DNA of 64,000 nucleotides from Triticum aestivum. Lineage: Eukaryota > Streptophyta > Magnoliopsida > Poales > Poaceae. The position numbers and the translations under genes were made by a program. Within the stretch, counting starts at the first letter, position 1. Each line of letters opens with the position of its first letter. This document shows, piece after piece, positions 24,284-36,771 of the stretch. The notes under the pieces are model-generated. The model saw only the letters and a list, made by a program, of their open reading frames with translations. It was not told the DNA's origin and did no database searches. Location: assembly GCF_018294505.1 (NCBI RefSeq), contig NC_057811.1, positions 24,652,025 to 24,716,024 of the forward strand. The letters run 5' to 3'.

Positions 24284-27200
24284 ATGGCAGACAATACCGG
24301 CAGAGAGGGAGAAGAGGCCCTGTTCGAGATCATATGCTCCCCTCGCAGGCCAGATGATCTGAATGAAGAAGATGATGGCTCCCAATATCTGAACAATACC
24401 GGGGAGGGTGATGATATGATATTTGATCACGACGACCGAATTGACGAATTCATGAACTATGATTATGATGACGCCGAAAATGTTGATCTTGAAATAACAG
24501 AGACCGGCGGGGTATATTTATATAAGCAGGCATCTGGTGATCATCACATGTTTTTAATGATTTGAAGATATATTAACGAATCGATCTTTCTTCTTTCAGC
24601 CCTCCAGATCGAGCAAATCTTCTGCAGGCAGCAGGACAGTTCGATGCCCGGGCAAAAAGTTGAAGGAGGGCGTAAAGTACAACATCGATGCCATCAGAAC
24701 TGATGGCGAACCACTAGCGCCTAAGAACATCGCGAACAAGTTCGTTCGTCAGTGCGGAGTTCTTGTGAAGGACCAACTCCCGATCTCCCTTCAAGAATGG
24801 AAAGAGCCAGCAAAGAAACGTCCAGATCTTACTTTTGTCGATGATAGAGAAAAATCTCTGCTTTGGGAAAAACTCGTGGAACATTTCACCCTACCAGATC
24901 ATTTCACAGATGCAGATGTGCAGAAAGTCAAGGACGCTTCTCTTAGGAAGATGGCAATTGCATTCAACACCCACAAGAAAACTGTATGTGCCAACTAAGT
25001 CAAAGGAGGAAAGAAGACTCCAGAATTCAAGGGAACACTGGAGAAGCAAAGAGAACACTAGCCCGCTTTCATGAAATTCAAGGAGTCAGAATTATCTAAG
25101 GACCGGTCGAGAAAAAACAAGGCCAATGCCGGAAAAAAGGAGCAGTTCCATAGGCTGGGGCCAGGTGGCTACCGATGGCAATGCCTAAGTGGGATAAGTC
25201 TGAGCAAGAGATGCTGGGTGCAGAGGTCACTCCAGTTACTAAGAGCTGCCCCCCCTGGTGCAGAACTTGGTTCTATGTGCATGGGGGGGCGTTGGACCCG
25301 AAGACAGGCCAGGTTTCGAAGAAGGCATGTCTTAAAGGAGCCGAAGATAAGTTACTTGTTGCAATAGAAGATGCTCGAAAGGAGGTGTTCACGCCCAATA
25401 GAGAGAACGACGAGCTTACGCGCGCCCTGGTAAATCCTGAGCACCCGGGAAGAACATGAGGCAAGGGCGTTGTTCCGTGGTATGAGGGCTTTTCGGACTG
25501 GAACACCAACTACAGAAGCCGTGCGAGAAGGAAGAAGCTGGAGGAGGAGCAGAGGAAGCAGGAAGCAGAACTCCTTCAAGGCCTAGAATCAGCGCACGCG
25601 GACTTGGCACTCAAATTCCAACGGCAACAGCATCAGATCGACTCACTTAGCCATGAAAGGGGGTCTCAGCAGCGGCAGCAGCTAGCGGATGATCCAGCAT
25701 TGGATTGCACCGTCCCATCCATGCCGAGAAGCAGCATGGGTTCCGCCTCGGGCGACGCACTACTGGATAGATACCCTCTGGATGACATCATATATAACAC
25801 TAACTGTGAGCTACACATCAAAATGAAGAACATATCCATGAAGGTGGCGGACACCATTGCTTATACAAATCCCCCTAAAGCAACCTTCCATTGCAACCCG
25901 ATTCTAGCCGGCTATGCTCGTGCCGTGGTTAATGTGGTGGTGGACCAATATTCAGGGCTAGAGCTTGACATTCCTGGAGGTGACGAGAAGCACACACTGG
26001 GAGAGGCCATACATCGTATCATCCTATGGAGAAAGGATTGCATCATCTTTCGAAGGCCACCGACACCGCGTTAGCCGACTCCTCCTCGAAGTCCGCCACC
26101 GCGTCAGCATACTCCCGCTCCTCCAAGTCCACCAACGCGTAAGGCCACTCCTCCTCCTCCATGTCCGGCACAGCGTCAGGCCACTCCTCCTACTTCAAGT
26201 CCGGCAAAGCTTCAGGTGACTCCTTCTGCTCCAACTCAGACACGTCAGCCGTCTCCGCCGCCTTAGCAATCACGGAAGAGAGCCGCCGCACCTATGGTGC
26301 GTAGCGGTACAAGTTGAGGTAGTACAGGAGGTATAGGCGGAGGCAGGCGATATCAATATGGTCCAAGCCTCACTCCTCTTCCTCAGAGGCCTTACGACAT
26401 GACCAAGGAGCAAAACACAGCCATAGTGAAGGCCCAAGTGGACGCCCATTTTGGACCGAAACCGCCACCACCGCCAAAGGAGAAAGTGCCTGAGAAAGTC
26501 GTTGACCACTTTATTCATATGGCAAGAAAACCAGCTCCCAAGCCTGTTGACTTAGACTATGTGCGCCAAATTAGGAAGGCACATCGGGCAGGACTACAAA
26601 AGGAGTCGAGCTCGAACTCGAGCCTAGCAGCTGGCAAAAAAGCGGGAAAACCATTCCCCAGCTAGGAAAGCAGGCGACGCAATCGATCCCCCCGCTTGTT
26701 GTACCAACACATGAGAGTACCGGTGCCGGTCAACTGGTAATAACCAACGAGCATAGAAGGCAGGCTGAAATGCTCGGTATCACTGTTGGACAACTCCTTG
26801 AGATCGAGCCCATGTCTCCGCTTAGAGAGGAGGTCATAAAACGGAAATATGTCCGCGGCGAACCTTTGGTCGAGACTGAGGAGGTCAAGAACCTCCCAAC
26901 GAGAATGTATGAATTACATGATTGGTACATGAAAATTACCAAGAGTTCCAATCGAGAGTCCCTCATGGTGAACGTTCAAGGAATAGCATTACTTCCATCC
27001 GCTAGCTCTGTCCGTTGAGTATTCAAAACTATTATAGTTATTCAATCAAGAAGCACTCGTCGGTTGCTATTGTCTGTAAGTGATTTATTTCTGTAATTTA
27101 AGTCTCAAGATAGCTGTAGTGCTCATTGATCGATCATTACCTTTAATTATCCTCACTATATTCTTTTCTGTGGTATTATGCAGGATGAAGATCTATGAAA

Positions 27201-28238
27201 TGAAAAAGCTGGACGCTATGGCATTGGGTTCATTGACCCAAATACCGTTAATGAAGACACATGGAAATTGGAATGGCATAAAGCAGATGTAGAGAAAAAA
27301 AATGCTAGAGTTCTTGAAGCGCCTCAATACCAATGAAGATATACTACTTCCTTACAACTTCCTGTGAGTCACACTATCTTGTACTACAAATTCTGTTTTT
27401 GCTTACTAGCTAGCTAGATGTTAATAATTAAGTGTATAGGGTTTAGGGTATAGTTGATGAGTGTATATGCACATGCCCGCTTAATTAAGACATGCAAACG
27501 TGTGCGCATGCAGTTACCACTGGATCTTGTTAATCATTAAAGTTGAAGAAGGAACAGTTGAAGTACTGGACTCACTACATAATAAACAAAGTGACTACTC
27601 AATCTTGAAGGGGATAGTCGACAGGTAATTTCAATCATTATTAACTACATCTCGGCCTCTTTAGTTCATCATTTCCTGATATCAACTATTTAATAACTCC
27701 TTTATTCATTTTCTTTGCCGCCGGGCAGGGCTTGGGAAAAGTTCATCAACGTGACTCCAGACCAATGGCGAAAAAAGCTGTATTGGTTTCGACCCAAGGT
27801 AAGTAATTAAGTAGTATTAGCTAGCTACCATCTATTCAATTCTTGTTTCAATACCATTAATTGTCATGCTTGATTAATTATTATCTGATTAAATTCTATT
27901 CTCGTAAAGGCCCTGAAGCAGGCGCCGGGGACTGAAGTGTGTGCATACTACATTTGCGAGAACATTCGCATGATGGCGTCTGAAAGGAGCAAATCTGATA
28001 GACAGCTATGGATACGTTTGCCAGAACACTATTCACAATTTTTACATCATTATCGATATCTAGTCACACAACTAATACACATGCATATTGATCTCCTTCT
28101 TAACTGTCCAAAGAGGTGCGGGAGCAGCTCCTACAAACGGAGCGCATACGAGCACTACAAGAGGAAATAGCGGGAGTTTTGCTCGACCAGGTCATAGATC
28201 CCAAAGGAGAATACCATTACCCGCTACCGCCCCCATGA
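24284..28238 (+). pseudogene. CACTA copy A second gene: multi-exon protein with Ulp1/C48-like protease domain
   Basis: ATG at 24284 (MADNTGREGEEALFEI), an acidic exon, an 88-nt intron (24512-24599), then a long exon with KKLKEGVKYNIDAI, VRQCGVLVKDQLPI, a Gln-rich coiled-coil stretch, and Pro-rich and Ser-rich linkers. Later exons (introns near 27076-27183, 27364-27513, 27625-27728) carry YHWILLII, VEVLDSL and TEVCAYYICENIRMM. Their His, Asp and Cys fit the triad of ubiquitin-like (SUMO) proteases. Stops at 24996-24998, 25457-25459 and 26072-26074 are shared with copy B. The last intron donor is changed from GT to AT (28012-28013). It is dead as a gene. Such ORFs are common beside TNP2 in cereal CACTAs, with function unknown. 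Confidence 0.8.
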
Positions 28239-28753
28239 ACCACTCCCAATTGTCATCGTGCTCCGAAGGCACCAAGGCAAATGCCACTGGCTCCGAAGGC
28301 AACATGTAGGAGAAATTGTATATATACCTAATTGCATATATATATACATGTGTATGTGTGAATAATGGTGGTTGTGAGACATTCGATGATATATATATAT
28401 ATGATCGGTTCTACGAGAAATTCTATTTATATATATGCATAACATGTACAATATGTAGTATCGTAAAATACCAGCAAATGAAAAAGAATTAAATGGAAAA
28501 CGCAAAATTAAAGGGAAAAAATCATGAATCCAAAACCCCCCAAACATTTTAGTACAGGTTGGTGTTACCAATCGGTACTAAAGGGCTCCCCGCCCCCGGC
28601 GCTGGCTCGTGCCACGTGGTGCCCCTTTAGCAGCAGTTCGTGTAGAACCGGTACTAAAGGGGGGGCCTTTGGTCCCCACCCTTTAATGCCGGTTACAGAA
28701 CCGACACTAAAGGGCCTTACGAACCGGTGCTATAGCCCGGTTCTGCACTAGTG
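28239..28753 (+). repeat. Right terminal region of CACTA copy A
   Basis: 28239-28540 is AT-rich with an (AT)n run near 28390. From about 28545 come inverted copies of TTTAGTACCGGTT and AACCGGTACTAAAG, forming hairpin-like pairs. The terminus GGTTCTGCACTAGTG ends at 28753. The matching region in copy B is 62059-62501. Confidence 0.88.
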
Positions 28754-29561
28754 CAGGAAGGTTTTGTCAATCCTAAAGGTGCTAACAAAGTGGTCTAGCT
28801 CCAGCGATCCATCTATGGACTGGTGCAAGCATCTCGGAGTTAGAATATACGCTTTGATGAGTTGATCAAAGCATATATAGTTTTATACAGACTTGCGGTG
28901 AAGCCTGTATTTACAAGAAAGTGAGTGGGAGCACTACATCATTTCTGATAAGTATATGTGAATGACATATTGTTGATCAGAAATAATGTAGAATTTTCTG
29001 GCAAGCATAAAGGAGTGTTTGAAAGGAGGTTTTCAAAGAAAGACATTGGTAAAGCTGCTTACATATTGAGCATCAAGATCTATAGATATAGATCAAGACG
29101 CTTGATAAGTTTTTTCAATGAGTACATACCTTGTCAAGTTTTGAAGTAGTTCAAAATGGAACAGTCAAAGAAGGAGTTCTTGCCTATGTTGCAAGGTGTA
29201 AAGTTGAGAAAAGACTCAAAACCCAACCACGGCAGAAAATAGAAAAGAAAATGAAAAGTCATTCCCTATGCCTTAGTCATAGGTTCTACAAAGTATGTTA
29301 TGCTGTGTACCAGACCTATTGTATACCTTAGCATGATTTGGCAAGGGAGTACAATACTGATCTAGGAGTAGATCACTGGACAGCGGTCAAAATTATCGTT
29401 AGAGGACTAAGGAAATATTTCTCAGTTATGGAGGTGATATAAGAGTTCATCCTAAAGAGTTACGTCGATGCAAGCTCTAACACCGATTCGGATGACTCTA
29501 AGTCTCAATCTAGATACATATTGAAAGTGGGAGCAATTAGCTAGAGTAGCTCCATGGAGAG
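28754..29561 (+). pseudogene. Host Copia element: decayed reverse transcriptase and RNase H fragment
   Basis: The sequence starts GAAGGTTTTGTCAATCC, matching the RT of the BARE/WIS-type elements, and follows it to the RNase H region (29460-29520). It is full of stops and frameshifts. The catalytic YVDD reads VND here (about 28958), so an Asp codon is lost. About 250 bp of RNase H, compared with element 1, is missing at the point where the Athila-type element sits. This is the host into which CACTA A (right end 28753) and the Athila-type element were inserted. The 5' half should be upstream, beyond CACTA A. Confidence 0.85.
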
Positions 29562-31108
29562 TGATACGTCTCCAACATATCTATAATTTTTGATTGCTCC
29601 ATGCTATTATATATTCTGTTTTGGATGTTTAATGGGCTTATTTATACACTTTTATATTATTTTTGGGACTAACCGATTAACCGGAGGCCCAGCCCAAATT
29701 GTTTGTTTTTTTGCCTATTTTAGTGTTTCGCAGAAAAGGAATATCAAACGGAGTCCAAACGGAATGAAACCTTCGGGAGAGTTATTTTTGGAACAAACAT
29801 GATCCAGAGGACTTGGAGGCCACGAGGCAGGGGGCGCGCCTACCCCCCTAGGCGCGCCCTCCACCCTCGTGGCTCCACCGACCTACTTCTTCCTCCTATA
29901 TATACCTACGTACCCCCAAACCATCGAGGAGCACCACAAAAACCTAATTCCACTGCCACAACCTTCTGTACCCGTGAGATCCCATCTTGGGGCCTTTTTC
30001 GGCGTCCTGCCAGAGGGGGCATTGATCACGGAGGGCTTCTACATCAACACCATAGCCTCTCCGATGATGTGTGAGTAGTTTACCTCAGACCTTCGGGTCC
30101 ATAGTTATTAGCTAGATGGCTTCTTCTCTCTCTTTGGATCTCAATACAAAGTTCTCCTCGATTCTCTTGGAGATCTATTCGATGTAATCTTCTTTTGCGG
30201 TATGTTTGTCGAGATCCGATGAATTGTGTGTTTATGATCAAGATTATCTATGAACAATATTTGAATCTTCTCTGAATTATTTTATGTATGATTGGTTATC
30301 TTTCCAAGTCTCTTCGAATTATCAGTTTGGTTTGGCCTACTAGATTGATCTTTCTTGCAATGGGAGAAGTGCTTAGCTTTGGGTTCAATCTTGCGGTGCT
30401 CGATCCCAGTGACAGTAGGGGAAACAACACGTATTGTATTGTTGCCATCGAGGATAAAAATATGGGATTTATATCATATTGCATGAGTTTATCCCTCTAC
30501 ATCATGTCATCTTGCTTAAAGCGTTACTCCGTTCTTATGAACTTAATACTCTAGATGCATGCTGGATAGCGGTCGATGTGTGGAGTAATAGTAGTAGATG
30601 CATGCAGGAGTCGGTCTACTTGTCACGGACGTGATGCCTATATACATGATCATACCTAGATATTCTCATAACTATGCTCAATTCTATCAATTGCTCGACA
30701 GTAATTTGTTTACCCACCGTAATACTTATGCTCTTGAGAGAAGCCACTAGTGAAACCTATGGCCCCCGGGTCCATTCTCGATCATATTAATTGCCCGTCA
30801 ACAAGCTATTTCTGGCGCCGTTTATTTTGCTTTCTTTACTTTTAGTCTTTATCATAAAATACTAAAAAGATTATCTTATAATCTCTATCAGATCTCACTT
30901 TTGCAAGTGCCCCTGAAGGGATTGACAACCCCTTTATCGCGTTGGTTGCAAGGTTCTTATTTGTTTGCGTAGGTACGAGGGACTTGCGTGTGGCCTCCTA
31001 CTGGATTGATACCTTGGTTCTCAAAAACTGAGGGAAATACTTACGCTACTTTGCTGCATCACCCTTTCCTCTTCAAGGGAAGACCAACGCAGTGCTCAAG
31101 AGGTAGCA
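29562..31108 (+). repeat. 5' LTR of the Athila-type element
   Basis: It starts TGATACGTCTCCAAC and ends AGAGGTAGCA. A TATATATA box is at 29897-29904. Compared with the right LTR it lacks about 36 bp near 29815, around the GGGGGCGCGC stretch. Confidence 0.88.
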
Positions 31109-31119
31109 AGAAGGATTTG

Positions 31120-31137
31120 TGGCGCCGTTGCCGGGGA
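31120..31137 (+). other. Primer binding site (tRNA-Asp type) of the Athila-type element
   Basis: TGGCGCCGTTGCCGGGGA, eleven bases after the LTR end, is the reverse complement of the 3' end of plant tRNA-Asp including CCA. The same site occurs at 23589-23606 and 57418-57435. Confidence 0.85.
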
Positions 31138-31284
31138 GTCTACGCACAAGTCAACATACCAAGTACCCATCACAAACTCTTATCCCTCGCATTACATTAT
31201 TTGCCATTTGCCTCTCGTTTTCCTCTCCCCCACTTCACCCTTGCCGTTTTATTCGCCCTCTTTTCCGGTCGCTTTTCTTTCACC

Positions 31285-32130
31285 ATGTCTGAATCTGGGG
31301 AGGTTATCGCTAGTGAAGGCAATAATAATAACATGGGAAAACTTTGATGCCTTCGATGATCCTCTTGAGGAACCTACTATCTTACATACTAAAAGGTTTT
31401 GAGTCGGTAGTGGTAATATTATTGGGAAAGGAGTTATTCAAGATTTCTTTACTTGTGCCGGTGCTTTCCCATCATGGGTGGCTCTATTCTTCATAGAACT
31501 AGTAGCCTTGCGGATGCGATATCTTTGCTCGTAGTTGAACTTGAAAGGCAATTTCTACATATGCATCCTTGCATACAAAGAATTTTCCTAGAATTTTCTA
31601 ATATTGAGTACTCTTCTGTTAAGCGTGCGGCTACTATCTTTTTGGCCCATGAGTTCAGATTTATAATGAAAGAGGCTAAAGAAATTTTTGCGCATTATAG
31701 GGTGGATGCTGGTAATCCTCCCATAGAAGCTATCCTTTTTAATCAAGAAGACATAATGCGTTTACAATCTTTGGATCATGTTGCCTATAATGAAAACCTT
31801 AGAAAAAAGGTTCCTACCGATGTTTTGGTTGATAGAATTTCTGAACTTAATGGCGACTTTGCTATTCAGAATAATGTGTTAGGTTTTTCTCTTGAGCAAA
31901 GACTCATGACTTTTTGTCAAAAGAACGCTTGTAATGATGAATTGGTTGTGCAATATAAGGGGCCAAGGGAGGAACCCATACCTCCCGAGCTTGATCTTGG
32001 GGACTTTTGTCCTATTAAAAATAACCCCTTTGATTACTTTTGCTTGCCACAAAGGAAACTTGCTGCTGAACGTAGAGAATATGAAAGGAGTTTTCATGAT
32101 TTACCTTACCATTATTATGGCAATACCTAG
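31285..32130 (+). pseudogene. Gag-like gene of the Athila-type element
   Basis: A first frame starts at 31285 (MSESGEVIASEGNNNN) and is lost at a run of AAT and A near 31335. It continues in other frames (ENFDAFDDPLEEPTIL, then from 31453 for 225 residues to 32130). The long part has helical, Gag-like composition (RIFLEFSNIEYSSVKRAATI, LVDRISELNGDFAIQNNV) and ends HDLPYHYYGNT. No zinc knuckle is visible. As the only open frame in the element it is probably the structural protein, but I do not recognise a named domain, so this rests on position. Confidence 0.6.
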
Positions 32131-34904
32131 ATCCATCCTCGCTTTTATGCCTAGCTAGGGGCGTTAAACGATAGCGCTTGTTGGGAGGCAACCCAATTTT
32201 ATTTTTAGGTTTTTTGCTTTTTCGTTATGTTTAGGAATAAATAATCCATCTAGCTTCTGTTTAGATGTGGTTTTGTGTTTTAATTAGTGTTTGTGCCAAG
32301 TTAAACCTATAGGATCTTCTTGGATGATAGTTATTTGATCTTGCTGAAAATTCCAGAAACTTTCTGTTCACGAAAACAATTGTTAAAAATTACCAGAACG
32401 TGATATAATACTGATTCCAATTGCAGAAGATCAATAAACAAATTATCTAGGTCTTCCTATTTTGGTAGAATTTTTAGAGTTCCAGAAGTTTGCGTTAGTT
32501 ACAGATTACTACAGACTGTTCTGTTTTTGACAGATTCTGTTTTTCGTGTGTAGTTTGCTTATTTTGATGAGTCTATGGTTAGTAAAATAGTTTATAAACC
32601 ATAGAGAAGTTGGAATACAGTAAGTTAACACCAATATAATTAAAGAATGAGTTCATTACAGTACCTTGAAGTGGTGTTTTCTTTTCTTTCGCAAACAGAG
32701 CTCACAAGAGTTTCTGTTAAGTTTTGTGTTGTGAAGTTTTCAAGTTTTGGGTAAAGATTTGATGGATTATGGAACAAGTATTGGCAAGAGCCTAAGCTTG
32801 GGGATGCCCATGGCACCCCAAGGTAAAATTCAAGGATAACCAAAAGCTTAAGCTTGGGGATGCCCCGGAAGGCATCCCCTCTTTCGTCTTCGTCTATCGG
32901 TAACTTTACTTGGAGCTATATTTTTATTCACCACATGATATGTGTTTTGCTTGGAGCGTCTTGTATAATTTGAGTCTTTGATTTTTAGTTTGTCACAATC
33001 ATCCTCGCTGTACACACCTTTTGAGAGAGGCACACATGATTCGGAATTTGTTAGAATACTCTATGTGCTTCACTTATATCTTTTAGAGCACGGCGGTGGT
33101 TATATTTTATAGAAATTATTGATCTCTCATGCTTCACTTATATTATTTTGAGAGTCCTTCAGAACAGCATGGTAATTTGCTTTGTTTATAAAATTAGTCC
33201 TAATATGATAGGCATCCAAGATAAAAACTATAAAGTGCATTGAATGCTAAGAGAAGTTTGATACTTGATAATTGTTTTGAAATATGAAGATGGTGATATT
33301 AGAGTCATGCTAGTTGAGTAGTTGTGAATTTGAGAAATACTTGTTCTAAAGTTTGTGATTCCCGTAGCATGCACGTATGGTGAACCATTATGTGATGAAG
33401 TCGGAGCATGATCTATTTATTGATTGTATTCCTTATGTGTGGCGGTCGGGGACGAGCGATGGTCTTTTCCTACCAATCTATCCCCCTAGGAGCATGCGCG
33501 TAGTACTTCGTTTCGATAACTAATAGATTTTTGCAGTAAGTATGTGAGTTCTTTATGACTAATGTTGAGTCCATGGATTATACGCAGCCTCATCCTTCCA
33601 CCATTGCTAGCCTCTCTAATACCGCGCACCTCTTCGCCGGTACCATATACCCACCATATACCTTCCTCAAAACAGCCACCATACCTACCTATTATGGCAT
33701 TTCCATAGCCATTCCGAGATATATTGCCATGCAACTTACCGCCGTTCCATTTATTATGACATGCTTCATCATTGTCATATTACTTTGCATGATCATGTAG
33801 TTGACATTGTATTTGTGGCAAAGCCACCTTCATAATTCTTTCATACATGTCACTCTTGATTCATTGCATAACCCGGTACACCGCCGGAGGCATTCACATA
33901 GAGTCATAATTTGTTCCAAGTATTGAGTTGTAATTCTTGAGTTGTAAGTAATAAAAGTGTGATGATCATCATTATTAGAGCATTGTCCCATGTGAGGAAA
34001 GGATGATGGAGAATATGATTCCCCCACAAGTCGGGATGAGATTCCGGACTAAATAAATAAAAAAAGAGGCCATAAAAAAAGAGAGAAGGCCCAATAAAAA
34101 ATGAGAGAAAAAGAGAGAAGGGACAATGCTACTATCCTTTTTTCCACACTTGTGCTTCAAAGTAGCACCATGATCTTCATGATAGAGAGTCTCCTATGTT
34201 GTCATTTTCATATACTAGTGGGAATTTTACATTATAGAACTTGGCTTGTATATTCCAATGATGGGCTTCCTCAAAATGCCCTAGGTCTTCGTGAGCAAGC
34301 GAGTTGGATGCACACCCACTTAGTTTCTTTTGTTGAGCTTTCATACACTTATAGCTCTAGTGCATCCGTTGCATGGCAATCCCTACTCACTCACATTGAT
34401 ATCTATTTATGGGCATCTTCATAGACCGTTGATACGCCTAGTTGATGTGAGACTATCTTCTCCTTTTTGTCTTCTCCACAACCACCGTTCTATTCCACCA
34501 ATAGTGCTATGTCCATGGCTCACGCTCATATATTGCGTGAAGATCGAAAAAGTTTGAGAACACCAAAAGTATGAAACAATTGCTTCGCTTGTCATCGGGG
34601 TTGTGCATGATTTAAATACTTTGTGTGGTGAAGATAGAGCATAGCCAGACTATATGATTTTGTAGGGATAGCTTTCTTTGGCCATGTTATTTTGAGAAGA
34701 CATGATTGCTTTGTTAGTATGCTTGAAGTATTATTATTTTCATGTTAATATTAAACTTTTATCTTGAATCTTTCGGATCTGAACATTCATGCCACAATAG
34801 AGAGAAATACATTGAAGAATATGCTAAGTAGAATTCCACATCAAAAATTCTGTTTTTATCATTTACCTACTCGAGGACGAGTAGGAATTAAGCTTGGGGA
34901 TGCT
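32131..34904 (+). other. Internal non-coding region of the Athila-type element
   Basis: About 2.8 kb with no credible gene; short open frames only, up to about 107 residues. It includes GTTGGGAGGCAACCCAA just after the gag-like frame, repeated TTAAGCTTGGGGATGCCC motifs (32790-32880 and again at the right LTR), and an A/G-rich stretch at 34045-34125. RT and integrase are absent, not merely mutated. Confidence 0.75.
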
Positions 34905-36487
34905 TGATACGTCTCCAACGTATCTATAATTTTTGATTGCTCTATGCTATTATATATTCTGTTTTGGATGTTTAATGGGCTTATTTATACACTTTTATAT
35001 TATTTTTGGGACTAACCTATTAACCGGAGGCCCAGCCCAAATTGATGTTTTTTTTTGCCTATTTCAGTGTTTCGCAGAAAAGGAATATCAAACGGAGTCC
35101 AAACGGAATGAAACCTTCGGGAGAGTTATTTTTGGAACAAACGTGATCCAGAGGACTTGGAGTGGACGTCAAGAAATCACCGAGGAGACCACAAGGCAGG
35201 GGGCGCGCATACCCCCTCGGCGTGCCCTCCACCCTCGTGGGCCCCTCGTGGCTCCACCGACCTACTTCTTCCTCCTATATATACCTACGTACCCCCAAAC
35301 CATCGAGGAGCACCACGAAAACCTAATTCCACCGCCGCAACCTTCTGTACCCGTGAGATCCCATCTTGGGGCCTTTTCCGACGTCCCGCCGGAGGGGGAA
35401 TTTATCACGGAGGGCTTCTACATCAACACCATAGCCTCTCCAATGATGTGTGAGTAGTTTACCTCAAACCTTCGGGTCCATAGTTATTAGCTAGATGGCT
35501 TCTTCTCTCTCTTTGGATCTCAATACAAAGTTCTCCTCAATTCTCTTGGAGATCTATTTGATGTAATCTTCTTTTGCGGTGTGTTTGTCGAGATCCGATG
35601 AATTGTGGGTTTATGATCAAGATTATCTATGAACAATATTTGAATCTTCTCTGAATTCTTTTATGTATGATTGGTTATCTTTGGAAGTCTCTTCAAATTA
35701 TCAGTTTGGTTTGGCCTACTAGATTGATCTTTCTTGCAATGGGAGAAGTGCTTAGCTTTGGGTTCAATCTTGCGGTGCTCGATCCCAGTGACAGTAGGGG
35801 AAACGACACGTATTGTATTGTTGCCATCGAGGATAAAAAGATGGGGTTTATATCATATTGCATGAGTTTATCCCTCTACATCATGTCATCTTGCTTAAAG
35901 CGGTACTCCATTCTTATGAACTTAATGCTCTAGATGCATGCTGGATAGCGTTTGATGTGTGGAGTAATAGTAGTAGATGCAGGAAAGAGTCGGTCTACTT
36001 GTCACGGACGTGATGCCTATATACATGATCATACCTAGATATTCTGATAACTATGCTCAATTCTATCAATTGCTCGACAGTAATTTGTTTACCCACCGTA
36101 ATACTTATGCTCTTGAGAGAAGCCACTAGTGAAACCTATGGCCCCCGGGTCTATTCTCCATCATATTAATTTCCCGTCAACAAGCTATTTCTGGCGCCGT
36201 TTATTTTGCTTTCTTTACTTTTAGTCTTTATCATAAAAATACCAAAAATATTATCTTATCATCTCTATCAGATCTCACTTTTGCAAGTGGCTGTGAAGGG
36301 ATTGACAACCCTTTATCGCATTGGTTGCAAGGTTCTTATTTGTTTGTGTAGGTACAAGGGACTTGCGTGTGGCCTCCTACTGGATTGATACCTTGGTTCT
36401 CAAAAACTGGGGGAAATACTTACGCTACTTTGCTGCATCGCCCTTTCCTCTTCAAGGGAAAACCAACGCAGTGCTCAAGAGGTAGCC
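34905..36487 (+). repeat. 3' LTR of the Athila-type element
   Basis: It starts TGATACGTCTCCAACG and ends GAGGTAGCC, with CC in place of the canonical CA found in the left LTR. The target duplication GAGAG follows at once, so the end is a point change and not a truncation. TATATATA is at 35276-35283. Confidence 0.88.
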
Positions 36488-36771
36488 GAGAGTATTGTAG
36501 ACATAGAAATTTGCAAAATACATATGGATCTGAATATTGCAAACCCGTAGACTAAAATTTCTCTCACAGGCAAAACATGATCATACCTTATTACTCTTGG
36601 GTGTTAATCACATAGCGATGTGAACTATATTATTGACTCTAGTAAACCTTTTGAGTGTTGGTCACATGGCGATGTGAACTATGGGTGTTAATCACATAAA
36701 GATGTGAACTATTGGTGTTAAATCACATGGCGATGTGAACTAGATTATTGACTCTAGTGCAAGTGGGAGAC
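36488..36771 (+). repeat. 3' tail of the host Copia with a four-copy repeat and purine tract
   Basis: After the GAGAG duplication the host Copia resumes with the end of its RNase H (GACATAGAAATTTGCAAAAT). Before the LTR, a motif of about 28 bp (GTGTTAATCACATAGCGATG plus TGAACTA) occurs four times: 36601-36627, 36656-36681, 36684-36711 and 36714-36742. As I recall, WIS-type elements have one copy. The purine tract AAGTGGGAGAC ends at 36771. Confidence 0.75.

Larger units (their letters stand above)
9469..28753 (+). mobile_element. CACTA transposon copy A (right part), carrying nested retrotransposons
   Basis: Contents in order: transposase after the Gypsy insertion (9469-11497), a nested Copia (11498-20229), transposase tail, non-coding repeats, a truncated Athila fragment, a second multi-exon gene, and the right terminus (28753, CACTAGTG when read inward). 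The whole is colinear with CACTA copy B (50165-62501) apart from the Copia insertion and a deletion of about 1.83 kb at 22181. Bases 28754-28756 (CAG) are the presumed right target duplication, inside a Copia RT. The left part, including its terminus, should lie upstream of position 1, because the interrupted Gypsy continues that way. Confidence 0.88.
29562..36487 (+). mobile_element. Non-autonomous Athila-type LTR retrotransposon with both LTRs
   Basis: The element is 6926 bp, flanked by a 5-bp duplication GAGAG (29557-29561 and 36488-36492). LTRs are 29562-31108 (1547 bp) and 34905-36487 (1583 bp). A tRNA-Asp-type primer site is at 31120-31137 and a purine-rich tract (AAGCTTGGGGATGCT) lies just before the right LTR. 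The internal region of 3.8 kb has only one sizeable frame (gag-like) and no protease, RT or integrase. It must therefore have relied on a related element. I think it belongs to the Sabrina/WHAM group, but the name is from memory. Confidence 0.88.
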
